Part shown: piece by piece, positions 34,822 through 45,859 of the stretch | Layout: each line of letters starts with the position of its first letter | Position numbering within the stretch: position 1 is the first letter of the stretch | NCBI GenBank assembly: GCA_038496445.1 | Contig: JALMLS010000531.1 | Coordinates: 62,001 to 126,000, forward strand | Direction of reading: 5' to 3' | Source of the DNA: Trichosphaerium sp. ATCC 40318 | Taxonomy: Eukaryota > Discosea > Flabellinia > Trichosidae | DNA length: 64,000 nt | The notes under the pieces: generated by a model | Seen by the model: the letters and a program-made list of their open reading frames with translations, nothing else | Database searches by the model: none | What the model was told of the DNA's origin: nothing | Position numbers and translations under genes: made by a program

Positions 34822-35087
34822 TTATCGTACGTAAGGCTCTCTTGCGTAGTGAAGCGTAAACTGTTCTTCTTTGTCCTTAAAACCAAATAACATGATGTGT
34901 GCTGCCGCGTCTTGTGATATAAACTTTATATGCCGTCGTTTATTCGTAAAACTCGCCTAAAATGAAGATAACGTGTTAGATACGATAACTAAAAGGTTAG
35001 AGGACGTACTTCATACTCAAACGCTTCAGTTTTAAACCGTTTATCAATATTCCTACTTCGGAGTGCTAGTAGTGCTGCTGGATTCAT
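34822..35087 (-). CDS. Small hypothetical protein, two exons
   Basis: Exon 1 runs from ATG 35087 to the GTACGT donor at 35009. Exon 2 starts after CATTTTAG near 34962 and ends at TAA 34822-34824. The product is about 70 residues, basic, with 'MNPAALLALRSRNIDKRFKT' and 'EEQFTLHYAREPYVR'. The length, charge and lack of membrane segments recall small mitochondrial or ribosomal proteins, but no family was recognised. Confidence 0.5.
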
Positions 35088-35433
35088 GATTAACTTTTTG
35101 GAGCGGCAACGAACTTGTATTTTTTTTTGAAATTTCGGCTAATTTCATCGAAGAAATAAATGCATGAAAATATTGTTCTTTGCTTTAACCACAAGCGTTA
35201 CAGACAAGTAAAAAGTCGGCATTAGGAGCAAAAGACTTCATATAAAAACGAACACCAGAAAACCAAAAACAGATTTGAAAAGCAATATTTATTACACTCT
35301 CTATTTGTATTTTTATTGTTAGCCACAGTATACTAAACACCGGCTATTTGAATCTTGATTGGGAACAAGGTAAACACGAACATATGGAGCAACCAGAGAG
35401 CTTCTTTCGATTATGCATGATCAACTTGCTCAT

Positions 35434-36517
35434 TCACCATTCTGGGTTCCGGAGAAGCCCTCTATTTGTAGCTTCATCTGGAAGTTTTGCACGGGATACA
35501 AGGGACACAGTGGACTTGGCTGCCATGATTGCATCTGCAAAGCTATTTTTAACAATGTCGACGCGGTCCACATTGTTCCAAAAGAGCTTGACAATCTCAT
35601 GGTATTTCGGGTACCAAAGACACTTTGTCAAGCCAATTTTAAAAATATTTGCTCTGACTACGGTGGACGCTGTGCCTCTATCTTGTCTAAATGCCTGAAA
35701 TACTAGCATCAAATTACATATATTGTTAAAAATCACGTACCATGGATGCAGTGAGCTTGATATCGTGAGGAAACAATGGGTACTCAAAAGCATTTTTGTC
35801 TACAAGTTCAAAATTCTTCTTGTATTCGACATCTTCCCATCCTCCTTCTTTGCACGTTTTTAAGTACCTAAGTGACAATTTAGATGGTAATGTAATGATA
35901 TAGCTCCTATTACCATGCAGCAAGTTCCTCATCAGCAAGAATACGGTCTCGTTTCCCACACGGAAAGATGTAGTAACCTTGATCATCACTCGGGGCACAA
36001 CTCCAAATGTGGACAGAATGAAAGCCTAGCGCCGCCACATATTCCATGTAGCTGACCACGATCAGGCGTTTTATACTCACCATCTCATCTGCCAAGCGCT
36101 TGTAGTGTGCTATCGTTGTATCTAAAAACAAACGAAAAAAAAGCCTATTTCGCACCTGTAGAATCCAAGTAGCTTATGTATACACGTCCATCGTTTCTTC
36201 TAATACCGCAATCCTTTTCAAATTCCTGTACGTACATTGCAAAGAAAAACACTGGTTTGTCTTCTACTGGCAAATAAGGTAGTGTTGCTGGAATTTTGGA
36301 AACGCACGTGGGTTTTGGCGTTGACTAAAGAAGATGGCGCGCTCAAAGTAAGTTGCTTCCAACTTGTACTCTGGTGTGACAATTTTCTCGTAGCGCTGGC
36401 CCATTACGTGAATTGAAATGCCATTGAGAGATCCGTTAAGATGGTTGCGAATTGACCACTCGATATAATCAGGTAAATGTGTTAGTGTCTGCCCTTTTCC
36501 GCGTTTATAGCACCCCT
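35434..36517 (-). CDS. CBP/p300-type histone acetyltransferase domain protein
   Basis: Transfers acetyl groups to histone lysines. Exons on the minus strand reproduce the KAT11 catalytic core: 'LPDYIEWSIRNHLNG' (p300 'kFVE..VN.FL'), 'VFFFAMYVQEFEKDCG' (p300 LCFFGMHVQEYGSDC), 'GRVYISYLDS' (p300 RRVYISYLDS), then 'VVSYMEYVAALGFHSVHIWSC' (p300 IGYLEYVKKLGYTTGHIWAC) and 'APSDDQGYYIFPCGK' (p300 PPSEGDDYIFHC). The Asp-Ser that contacts CoA in 'SYLDS' and the Trp of 'HIW' are retained. Downstream, 'YPLFPHDI' and 'FADAIMAAKSTVSLVS' lead to a stop at 35434. No bromodomain, TAZ or ZZ finger is seen in the same reading chain, so it looks far shorter than animal p300. Upstream exons are unresolved and may lie in 36530-37083. 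One intron (about 36290) may be as short as 20-38 nt. Confidence 0.82.
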
Positions 36518-37083
36518 CTGCAGATGCCTACAAATTTATTGTTAACTTTATTTCGTGTGGATTGTTGCCGTACAAAGACGGGTATACCAGCACCCTCTAT
36601 ATCTGGAGCTTGCCAAAACGTGACAGCCTCCGGCATAAGATTGGCACGAATCGACACCCTCGAATTGACAGTCCTAACACGAGGTTGTGGGATGTTACGG
36701 CGCATAGGAATAATTAACATAAGTTCTTCTCGTGTGTTTTTTGAAAAACCGAACGCCCAGCGAAACGCGTCTGCGAAATATTTGAATAAGTACACAACAC
36801 AATCAAAGAAAAAAAAACCGCACTAGTTACTGCACCAACACCAGCTCCTAATATCATGCCTTGTACAGTACCACTTAGCGCAGCAGGCACAGCGAGTATA
36901 GGCATTGTTGTTGCCCCAACTAGAACGCCGAAACCTATCGCTCCAGTAACAGCGCCAACATAAGCGTACTAAAGCGTATCAAATAAATGTGTAGGAACAT
37001 AATCTGTACGAACCCGTTCCATACGGGACCTCTTGCGTTCTCGAGGTATCTCCACAATACGTATATAAGGCTCATTTGACATT
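36505..37083 (-). CDS. Hypothetical protein with Gly/Ala-rich hydrophobic region
   Basis: ATG 37083 starts a basic exon ('MSNEPYIRIVEIPRERKRSR'). A second exon-like frame is Gly/Ala/Val-rich and hydrophobic ('YVGAVTGAIGFGVLVGATTM'), and a third, near 36800-36560, reads 'KNTREELMLIIPMRRNIPQP'. Frames between the blocks were not all reconciled. It may be an independent small membrane protein or the 5' part of the acetyltransferase gene that follows in the same direction. The palindrome CACGTGAT at 37158 lies 75 bp before the ATG. Confidence 0.35.
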
Positions 37084-37157
37084 CTGGATAGATGCTGTTA
37101 TAGTGTAGGAACTGGTTTCTATGAACTAAATTTGACTGACATTTTTTGAACGATTAT

Positions 37158-37163
37158 CACGTG
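37158..37163. promoter_or_regulatory. CACGTG E-box within ATCACGTGAT
   Basis: The palindromic core extends to ATCACGTGAT, 75 bp upstream of the minus-strand ATG at 37083. Confidence 0.35.
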
Positions 37164-37404
37164 ATAAAGTTTTCAAACAAAAAAAAATGGCGCCACAGTA
37201 TTTTTTGGTTGTTTGCACTTTGTTTGGTGCACTGGGCACCTTGATTTAACAGCGTGGCAATGACGTAAAAAAGGAGGTATTGTGATGTCGCTAATTAGTC
37301 AAAAGCAATAATAACAACCTTGTTATAGGCCTAACATTGCGCTTTCATAGTATTTGGCGGTTGTAGTGTTAATTCTTCATTGGTTTATATACAAGAAAAT
37401 ACAT

Positions 37405-39863
37405 TCACTTATACCCAAGACCTATGGGTCCTTTTAGTACTTGTACTTTTAGTGTAACAACAAACATACCTTGTTTCTTGTGATTGGGTAATACAGTTAA
37501 CGGATCTGATCTGCCTTGGTTTTTAGATCCAATACCTTGACCTCGTTCCCATCCCATCTTAGATAACAGCTTGAATCCTACAGAGGAAAAAGTCAGAGCT
37601 CGACAAAAATAGTTCCATTGTCACGTGATAAAAAAACAAAGCGAAATCCACAAAAGAAAAAGTAAGTTGTTCATAAAACTTATTGTTATCTCATGTTTTA
37701 CGTCGTTCTTTCTGAACAAAAACAGTACGATATAACTTACCAACATTGTTTTTTTGTATTGGAGTATGAACAGATGAAAATTCCTTTGAAGGAACAGTAT
37801 CATGCTTTCGAAAATTATAGTATACATTATACTGCACAGGCTCTTCTTTAACAACTTTTTGTGCGTTCCCATTATTAAGTTTTCGTCGTTTATACTCCTC
37901 TGGCATATAATTTGGATACAGCTTACGCCTTTCAGCTGCTCTATCAGTGTACTTTTTATCTATAAACAGACCTTCATTAAAACAAATCGAAGAAAGAAAA
38001 GAAACCAAAAAAAAAAATCAATTGAATACAACAGTAGGTATTTACCTTGTTCTTCTTCACTACTTTTAATTGCTCCTAACCCAAGAACCCGTTTCAGTCT
38101 CTTATTAAGGGACCAAGCGGACACATTCTGATTATCAGGTACCAAAGAAGTAGGTTCGTCTTCTTGTAGTGCATGCTGTTGATGTGTTGATGCTTCTTCT
38201 TCTGGAATATCGAATTGTATCTTCACTTGTAAGTTGCTCTAAAGATATAAGTACCTATTGCCACCATTTTGCAACTTAATGAAAAGCCTTAAGAACTGAT
38301 TGCAAACATACAGATCCGAATTGAATCAAGTCATGGTTTCGAAGAATATGAGGAGTTTTTGACTTAACACGAGGTAAAGTAACCCTAGTTCCGTTTACAA
38401 ATGTACCTAACAAAACGTGAGTATATTGTTTTATATGCAGATTTAAACAAAAAACCTTGTTGGCGATGCAACCATGAACACTTTTTCAAAAAATAAATAA
38501 AATAAAGCAGTTACCATTTTGAGAACCAAGGTCAACTAGGGTTAAGTAATTTTGAAAATACATAGTCTCCCATATTATTCTAGCATGCTTGGTGCTAACA
38601 CAAACATGTGGTATGCGAATATCGGCTTTCTTAGATCTCCCTGCAAAGAAAAGTCAATTTTCCTTAGTTTGTTTTTAGGCTCTATTAGAAGTCTTTGCGA
38701 TTGTTTTTGTTCAAATTATGGTACCTATAGTAATTGACGATCGTTCTGTAGCATCGGAAGTTTGTGATTTATTCTGATTAGAAGTTGAGCTACCATAAAA
38801 CAAATGTCCTTTTTTTGCTTTTTGCTCAGCTGCTTTTTTTTCACTTTGCTGGTAGTCCTTGCCAACATGATACACTTCATCTGTCGCAACGCCTACAATT
38901 TTTTAGACTTATACGCTACTACATGATAACAAAAATAAAGAATGCAATGTACCATCTTTATATACAACAATATTTACATTAGATGTCACGTGACCATCAT
39001 TAGGCGTTTCTCCAAATTGTGAAAAATCACCAGCACCAAGGAGTTGAGAGCAACTATAAGTAACGTCCTCCCATTCAGAGGTGTGCCTAAACATTCAATA
39101 TTAGTAAACACAGGCTAACAAAAAAAGCTAATTCAGGATTTCACGTTGTTCTTCCGGATTTTGAAGCAATCTCGTACCAATTCCACTTGAAAAGCCTCCG
39201 TGTTTCCCGTTGAAAGTATAGTCCTGTTTCTTTATCATAAAACATACCCAACGAGTGAACAAAATGCAGCCCAACTTCCTCAATAAATTCAACATCTAGA
39301 GCCAGTTTAATACGAAAAGTATTCACTGTTGTGCGTCTTTACGCGTATAGCATGTTGAACGAGATTGTACCTTGTTTTTCTGGCTTTTTTGGCTTGAACA
39401 CCTCGTCCGTTATTTTTTCGTACAGTATTTTGCCGTTTTCGTATGTACTGCCGTCTATGAACGGCATATCCCACCATTCAATTTCAGGTGTTACTTGCTA
39501 ATTAACAAAAACGTTAATAATTGTTCTACTGTATGAAAACGCAGTAGATAGCGCGTAGGAGCGACAATTTAAGTGATATCACAATACCAATTGTAAACTA
39601 CTTAAAAATGGATGCAACATACATACCTTTAATTCTTTGTGTAATTTGAGTAGTTTTGAGAAGTCATCTTCTTCATCTGGCGTGTCAGGTGATTCTTTTG
39701 TCTAGCGGCGTAAATAGTGATTAATCACGCTTTAGATCACCTTTTGAGCCCGTAGAGCAAGTTCTTCTTCATCTGGCTCAGCTGGTGCCTCTCCTTGACA
39801 ATATTGCTCGACAAACGCTCGTTGGTCTGGTGTTATATCATCACTAGGAGCTGGTTCTCCCAT
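37405..39863 (-). CDS. AGGF1-like FHA and G-patch protein
   Basis: About eleven exons. Domain order matches vertebrate AGGF1: an acidic N-terminus ('MGEPAPSDDITPDQRAFVEQ'), a tyrosine-rich OCRE-like segment ('GMFYDKETGLYFQRETR'), an FHA domain ('ADIRIPHVCVSTKHARIIWE', 'LVDLGSQNGTFVNGTRV', 'ILRNHDLIQFG', with the conserved S/T-x-x-H and N-G-T for phosphothreonine binding), a charged linker with 'YTDRAAERRKLYPNYM', and a C-terminal G-patch ('GFKLLSKMGWERGQGIGSK' then 'GPIGLGYK'). FHA binds phosphothreonine; G-patches activate DEAH RNA helicases. A role in RNA processing or transcription is likely; the angiogenic role is specific to animals. The N-terminal exon 'TPEIEWWDMPFIDG' has no clear counterpart. 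CACGTG at 39943 lies 80 bp before the ATG. Confidence 0.85.
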
Positions 39864-39942
39864 TAAACGTCACTGTGCAATAAAATCACTTAATACGTTT
39901 GTGATGGCTTAAGGCAGTGTTGATTGCGGTAAATGTTCGTAG

Positions 39943-39948
39943 CACGTG
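39943..39948. promoter_or_regulatory. CACGTG E-box upstream of the AGGF1-like gene
   Basis: Lies 80 bp before the minus-strand ATG at 39863, in a spacing similar to other copies in this window. Confidence 0.35.
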
Positions 39949-40081
39949 ACCAACAGATTTGAAAATAGTTGATAGATACAAAGTTATTAAATTGTAGTTC
40001 GAACGGTTTTGTTTATCATTCCATGAAAGGCTCAGGTAATGAGACAGTTTTCTACTTTAATATTTTTATTGACTATTTCTG

Positions 40082-40894
40082 CTAAGACAATTGTGTCTCA
40101 TCAGGGCTATCTCCATCTTTATCTACATAACCTCCCCTATGCTTACCTTGGCTGCTAGCAACTTTTGCAAGATGTAATTGTTCTTTCAAACCAAGTAATA
40201 CACCTTCAAAGCCTTTTACAGATGCTTCAAGTATACCATATGAAGCAACAGTTTGTGAGTTCGTATTAATACCTTTATACTTATCTTCCAATCTTACAAT
40301 AGCAGCCTCTAGTTTTTTCTCATTATCAAAAATTGCCTTGATTTTCTTTCCTGTTTTAGCCCTAAGTTCATCTTGATTTACCTTGACTTCAAGTTTTTGT
40401 TGTGTAAGAATTTCCAAGACTTCAGTTTTTAAAATTTTAAGTGCTGCAAGTACAGCCTCTTGAGATTCTGTACGAGACTTTGCTAGTTTCTCACCATACT
40501 CCACCTCAATCTCTTGTCGGGCAGATTTAAGCTTCTTATCAAACTGTAATTTTTGTTCCTTTAAAAGCCTCTTTTGTTCTGCTTTTAAAGTATCAACAAG
40601 TTGCTTTGTCTCTTTTTTACTCTCTGCTAGACTTTCTTTTATCCTCCTAGAAACTATCCTTTCACTCTCCTCACGTATCTTTTTAATCTCTTCGCGTAAG
40701 AAAATAGAGTGTTCAGGCGTCATGGTAACTCCTGTAAAGTCACTACTAGCTTCTGATTTTTTCCTCTTCTTAGCTGGACGATGGCTCTTTTTAGCGCTTG
40801 CAACTTGAGGGAACTCCATCTCATAACCATCAGAGTCTACAGACCTTTCATCGTCAGCTACGAATTTATAAGTCTCCAGGAATGAACCAAACAA
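40082..40894 (-). CDS. Long coiled-coil nuclear-type protein
   Basis: A single-exon frame of 270 residues. Residues about 35-47 form a basic cluster of nuclear-localisation type ('KKSHRPAKKRKKSE'). From about residue 60 to 210 it is continuous heptad-like helix rich in Lys, Glu and Gln ('FLREEIKKIREESERI', 'KKSARQEIEVEYGEKLAKSR'-type sequence), predicting a coiled coil. A second helical block follows ('ILEASVKGFEGVLLGLKEQL'). The C-terminus is Gly/Asp-rich. No family was recognised. CACGTGAT at 40906 (minus reading) separates this ATG by 11 bp from the stop of the next upstream gene, so the two are treated as separate. An intron joining them cannot be excluded. Confidence 0.65.
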   Translation of the reverse strand: MFGSFLETYKFVADDERSVDSDGYEMEFPQVASAKKSHRPAKKRKKSEASSDFTGVTMTPEHSIFLREEIKKIREESERIVSRRIKESLAESKKETKQLVDTLKAEQKRLLKEQKLQFDKKLKSARQEIEVEYGEKLAKSRTESQEAVLAALKILKTEVLEILTQQKLEVKVNQDELRAKTGKKIKAIFDNEKKLEAAIVRLEDKYKGINTNSQTVASYGILEASVKGFEGVLLGLKEQLHLAKVASSQGKHRGGYVDKDGDSPDETQLS

Positions 40895-40904
40895 GCAGTA
40901 TTAA

Positions 40905-41787
40905 TCACGTGCCTTCTTCAGATCGTCGCCGTTTCTTCTTGTTTAGGAAAGGAGTACTTAACCTTTCAGATTTTTGCTTGATCAACTGCTTACGTGGCGT
41001 CTTTGGAGACGTACGCGATTTTTGACTGTCAACAAGTAGGGCTTGTTCGTTGTCATTTATTGGCCCTGAAAAATCTTCAAACAAGTCATGTTCACTCTCA
41101 TCAATCATCTATAAAAAGCTCTAAGCAACCCATCGATAAAAACAGAAAAATAAAATGTTTCATACAGCCAATTCATCGTCTAAGCGCTTTGGTTTTAGTC
41201 CTGAAGTATGTTTTTTCTTTTTTTTCTTATTTGTATTACGCTTACGAGGACTCTTTCGTATTTTGACAATCTTCTTTGGTTTTTTAACCACTTACAAAAA
41301 CAGAAAGTCAACACATTTCCTAGTCGTTTAAAGTACCCATAGGTGATTGATATGGAACAGTTGCTGGCACAGCAGAATGCGACGAGTCAGATGCGGCTCC
41401 ATCATCATCGGACTAATAAATGTCAAAAAAAAGCCAGAGCTGTTGCGTACAAAATCTACATCGTCTGTGCCATTATAAGGTAGAGTTGAAGGAAAAGGAT
41501 CTAAAAATGTTAATAATAAATCATAAAACAATTTTTTTTTATTTTTGAACAAAACGCACTGTCAGAATCACTGTCATCCTCCATCTGTTCTGGAAATACA
41601 TGTGGGTTTTTTCTCCAACTCCTTGCTTCATCTAGAGCAGTCCTAAATATGAGTAAACAAAAGGGGAACTTCAAAAAAGATAAATAAGTGAAATAGAAAA
41701 AAAAAATCTGCGTCACACAAAAGTAAAATGACACGAAATCCCAAAAGCACTTCAATGCCCATGGCACATAATCAAGGTGCGCACGCA
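40905..41787 (-). CDS. Orphan acidic/basic low-complexity protein
   Basis: Exon-like blocks from ATG 41787 ('MRAHLDYVPWALKCFWDF') through 'EARSWRKNPHVFPEQME', 'DDSDSDS', 'FPSTLPYNGTDDVDF', 'SDDDGAASDSSHSAV', 'VVKKPKKIVKIRKSPRKR', 'HTSGLKPKRLDDELA' and 'MIDESEHDLFEDFSG' to 'LNKKKRRRSEEGT' and TGA at 40905. Alternating Asp/Ser-rich and Lys/Arg-rich stretches suggest a nuclear, disordered protein. The first join (41734-41642) does not keep frame in my reading, so the N-terminus is uncertain. No family was recognised. Confidence 0.45.
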
Positions 41788-42593
41788 TAGTAAATCTTTT
41801 CAGTAAAAAAAAAGCCGTTGCGTCTAATGGCAAAAGAGCGCAAGTTTAATTCTAGCGACATCAAAGGAGCAGCGGGGATAAGGTTTCAGGCGTTTTTGGA
41901 TTTATAATCAAAAAATAAGCGTACTTGAAGTTTCTTTGTTTGTTTTTGTTTGCATGGCGCTTAAAGTTTGTTTCAAAGTCTTTAAAGTCCTTTTCAGGCA
42001 ACCAGGCGCTAATAGTTTATTAATTTAAGAACTGTTGTTGGAAAATGATCACAAGGCGTGTAATTGGTGTATTTATCGTACTAGTCGCCAGTTCCGAAGA
42101 AATAAACAAGTGTTTGGTTACTTTTGCCTAAAGTGCGAATTTCTTGCCGTACTTCGTTTTTCTTTGCGACCTAGCGTACAATAAGAGGCTTTCTGCAATA
42201 TTTTCGTGTTTTTACCCGCGCAGGCCACCAAGGGTAACCTTGAACCTTCCCCCACAGCAAAGTACCGGGTTCAAGGCTATCCGACTCCATCTACAATTCT
42301 GTGCGGGAACTAACTTAATTTTGTTAAATCACTCAACCGTTCACATTCTTTTGACCACTTTCTGGGCCCATGGTGCTAATACAGACTACGTCGCTTGTAA
42401 CACCCAAAAAAGGCACACCTCTATTTCTTCAGTGAAAGTTTGCGATTTAAACTGGCTTTGAGGTACCTCTACTACACTCAGATGCATCTTGGATCCACTC
42501 CATGAGTCGTACCAGTTGTGTGAGTATCCAGAAAGTCGTCTTCTTGTATGATTAAGGCAATTTTTTATCTTGGTTTAAGCCATTCATACTCGT
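41788..42593. other. Gene-poor stretch with possible decayed transposon sequence
   Basis: No supported gene. Segments near 42207 (TTTTACCCGCGC) and 42309 (ACTTAATTTTGTTAAA) also occur, in the same order, inside the hAT-like element at about 17712 and 17727. This may be a degraded relative. No terminal repeats or target duplication were found here. Confidence 0.3.
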
Positions 42594-44493
42594 TTGCCTC
42601 TGATGGAAGTAACAATACCAACGTCAGGCCGATCTGAAGGGAGACATCCAGGTAAAGGAACCAAACCTACTTATTATAATTGTGTTTCTAAATTTATGTT
42701 AGGTCCTACAATCCCACATGTTAATCCAAAAACGTCTTTACAACGAATTTATGACCAGAAAATAGCGTTTGCGATGGCTCGAAACGAAAGACTTGGTGCA
42801 GCTTCGCCAGCTCGCGTATTACCACTAGAAATATTTGTCGCTATTACCAGGTAACCTAAAAACGAGCCTCCGGCTTGCTTCAAAAAACTTGCAAATGCAC
42901 TGCAAAGAAAAATCCGTTAGGTTTCTGCGACCCAGGAAAACATCTTTTATAGTTCTTCTTATGCTCTGTTTTTTTAGCTATTTAGATAGTCCTAAAGGCT
43001 TTCTTATTGGAGGATCTCATGTCTGTAAAGATGATAACTCTCGCTACAACAAAGAGATTGACGCTTGCTCGATATTTGATTTTGAAACAAATACTTGTGA
43101 GGAGATTTCTAAACTACCTCAAGCTAATTGTAGCTGCATGGCATTCGTTTGGAACAGGAAAGTATTTGTATTGGGAGGTATGACCTATAAAGGTACGTCA
43201 GAACATCACGTGATATTTTTTGTAATTTACACTTTGCGAAAATCCTATGATATGCATCTTGAACTTGAAGGAAACTTCAGCTCTTTAGCTACCTAGTGAA
43301 TATCTGTTTTGGACTTCTTTTTGGTTAATTGAGTGTAGGTTGGAAGCAGTTTCCTTTGAATTCTTCATGGATGTACAACCCAATAAAAAACACGTGGACA
43401 AAAGATCCTTTACCACCAATGCTAACAAAGCGCTTTGGCGCAGCAGTATATGCAACTACGACCAAAGTTTATGTTTTTGGTGGCAACTCACAATCTGATT
43501 CTAAGCTCGTGAATCTGAAGGTAATTTTAGTTATTTCTTCTACGCCAAACAACAAACACTTTTTTGTTTGACGTCCTCCACGTGTTTTGGTGGGGTTTGG
43601 TTTTTGTGATCAGTACTAACTTGTGCTCTACGATTTAAGACTAGTGAAGTTTATGACAGTAAAACAAATACTTGGACAGAACTGCCAACTATGAAATATC
43701 CCAAGCCGTATGCTTCCGTAGTACAAAGGGGAGATAAATTGATTGTTTTTGGATGCGCAACAAAAGAGTCTCCAGAAGCTGGCGAAGAAGTGCGTGTGAT
43801 ACTTATAATTTACTACCTTCCATTTACTACTTTGACTACACTTGTGTTTCCTTGTGACGATGACACAAAACTGCTTATTTGAGCTTTGCTTTGTGGTGTT
43901 CACGAACAAACGTCGTCTTTTTTAAACGAGATACTGATTACTCTTAGTATCACATGACAGCTGAACAATTTGATTTGAATACCAATACATGGACTATATT
44001 TAAGCAGCACCCACCCCTATCTCAGTTAATGACACCAATTATACAAGCAGGGTAAGTACTACAATTTTTTGTTTTATTTTAACTTTTTTCCAAAGCCAAA
44101 CACTATGGAGTTTTGGCGGGTATGTCGTTAATGCACATGACTGGGACTCTGGTTGTCCAACGAGTAATTATTCATCGAACGAATGTTGGTATTGTCCCCC
44201 TGGTGAGGATACAAAATGGACAAAAATGACGAACGATCTGGTAAGTCCGACTCTTCTCAAAAGCGAAATAGTTTTGAACTGACATCTCTTGTTAGAAAAC
44301 AGCACGACGTGGGCCCTGTGGTGCAGAGTATAAAGGTAATTTATATGTATTCGGAGGTGCTGGTGGTTATGAGCTAGGTGGATGGAAGCAATTAACATCA
44401 ATTGAAATACTTAGAGAAGGTGCTAACGAATGGGAATATTTACCTTGTAGATTTAAAGAAAAACGTGAAAATTTTGCGTTTGTGATGTATTAA
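42594..44493 (+). CDS. Kelch-repeat protein
   Basis: About seven exons encode at least five kelch blades. Each has a 'v.v.GG' turn and a 'W..l..m' strand: 'GFLIGGSHVCKDDN', 'RKVFVLGGMTYKG', 'NTWTKDPLPPMLTKRFGAA' with 'TKVYVFGGNSQSD', 'NTWTELPTMKYPKPYASV' with 'DKLIVFGCATKES', 'NTWTIFKQHPPL', and 'ARRGPCGAEYKGNLYVFGG' with 'NEWEYLPCRFKEKRENFA'. This makes a beta-propeller, usually a protein-binding scaffold. The N-terminal exon ('LPLEIFVAITR' at its end) may be a truncated F-box start, which would make it an F-box/kelch protein, but the segment is too short to claim. One blade contains an unusual Cys-rich insert, 'SSNECWYCPPGEDTKW'. Confidence 0.85.
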
Positions 44494-44684
44494 GAATAAA
44501 CTACTTTATCATATAGTCACCTATCACTATGAAAATAAAGGTCAAACATCAAAACAATTTACAGTGTAGGATGCTCTTGTAATGAAAACGTTAGCAATGA
44601 AGAAGCTAAAAACAACATCAAGATGTAAACATAGTAGTTGCTTTATTGTTTATTAATTGTTGGATTCCCTTTGGTTTTCTGTGG

Positions 44685-45421
44685 TCACTGTTTTTGCTGT
44701 TTCATCTCCTCTATCTTCGCTTTAAGTTTCTCTAAGCGTTTTAATTCAGGAACACACATGTAGCACCCTAAAGAGCATACAATATCTTGACCTTCACACT
44801 CATTACAAAACGCTAATCTGCATGGCTGACACCAAGTAAAATCATATGTTTCGGTGCCACAATAATCACAGAACCAAAAAGCTGGACCTTCAGTACCATG
44901 AGTATAATACTAGATTAAAGAAGTAGCGTACAAATTGGACACGTGTCACCTACACACTTTTTGAGACTATAGAGACTACAGTTAGAACAAGAAAAGCCAC
45001 TGCATGATATACTATAAGGACAGTCTAGCATTGTTTCTACCTCCCAATTATCATGTTCAAATGTTTGTTTGCAGCGATAGCAGTACCTACATAAATCAGA
45101 TACACAACAATAGTGCAAGATTTAATGTACGTACTTAAAAATAAAACAACACTTCCAAAGGGGCAAATGCTTTCTCCAAACATTTTGCCATTTTGAAACA
45201 CTATTTTCAATAGTATAGAATTGGAATATTTGCTGATATTTTCCTTCCCAGAAGATATCACTACAAAGCAAACCCCTGAATTGCTCGTTTACGCAACTAA
45301 AGCGCTCGAGACTAATTTCGTCCAGATCATCGGTTATCAACATCCACAGCTCTGGGGGTAGTTTTGTAGCGACTAAGGAGGATCTATTGAACGAAGCTCG
45401 TTTTTTAGCTTTAGGTTCCAT
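44685..45421 (-). CDS. F-box protein with C-terminal Cys-rich zinc modules
   Basis: Exon 1 (from ATG 45421) has an F-box: 'KLPPELWMLITDDLDEISLERF-SCVNEQFRGLL'. After it, 'FWEGKYQQIF' and 'WKCCFIF' follow the typical F-box-to-linker pattern. Exons 2 and 3 carry Cys-pairs spaced for zinc: 'YCYRCKQTF', 'CSGFSCSNCSLYSLKKC', 'CPICT', then 'WFCDYCGTETYDFTWCQPC' and 'AFCNECEGQDIVCSLGCYMC', ending in a short coiled coil ('LKRLEKLKAKIEEMKQQ'). It is likely an SCF ubiquitin-ligase adaptor with zinc-ribbon/RING-like folds. A longer start at 45460 is possible. Confidence 0.75.
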
Positions 45422-45859
45422 CGTTTGACTGCTTAGATACTTTTTAGTTTTAATAGGCAACAGAGCTCCTTTATAGTATGTTGAAGAATTGGTTAAATAC
45501 TTTTCTTGACGTTCCTTGTAATCCCCTTAGCCACGCATAGATCAGTTTACACGTAATTACTTGTGTACAATCTGAACACAAATTCCGGGTTTTTTCTGCT
45601 TTTTTGGCATAGCACTTTGTTATCAAAATCCAAGTATACAAGCCTATAGTGGACTTTGAACAGGTATTCCGTTTAGATCGGGTATCACCGTGCCAAGCTC
45701 CATAAAACTAAAAAGTTTGTACAAGTCGCGAGCTCGCGACTTGAGAAACAAATGTTGCGAATAGAATCTAAGCCCAAGAGTAGATTTCATGTTAAGTCAC
45801 TGGATCGCTACCAAAATCAGCAGAAAAAAATACACGTTTCAACGGTGTAACAAGTCACA
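45422..45859. other. Divergent promoter region of two F-box genes
   Basis: No exon-like frame. It contains a perfect inverted repeat, TCGCGAGCTCGCGA, near 45727, which may be regulatory or a hairpin. Confidence 0.4.

Noticed and set aside
35348-35706. Plus-strand Cys-containing frames opposite the p300 3' end
   Set aside because: They lie antisense to the exon chain of the acetyltransferase, have no splice-supported partners and show no zinc-finger spacing.
36820-36990. Cys/His-rich frame resembling a ZZ or TAZ zinc finger for the p300 gene
   Set aside because: The Cys-rich reading is the off-frame of a Gly/Ala-rich hydrophobic exon and lacks the ordered spacing of a ZZ or TAZ finger.
39340-39490. 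Prp3-like 'EIEWWD' segment
   Set aside because: The match is limited to a few residues and the exon joins in frame to an OCRE/FHA/G-patch protein, so a splicing factor Prp3 assignment is not supported.
41805-41880. Possible tRNA-like sequence next to a T/A run
   Set aside because: A box-B-like AGTTTAATTCT is present, but no acceptor stem, anticodon arm or 72-nt cloverleaf could be folded by eye on either strand.
42150-42470. Second copy of the hAT-like element
   Set aside because: Only two short segments (12-16 bp) match the element at 17.7 kb; no termini or target duplication were found, so it is not annotated as an element.
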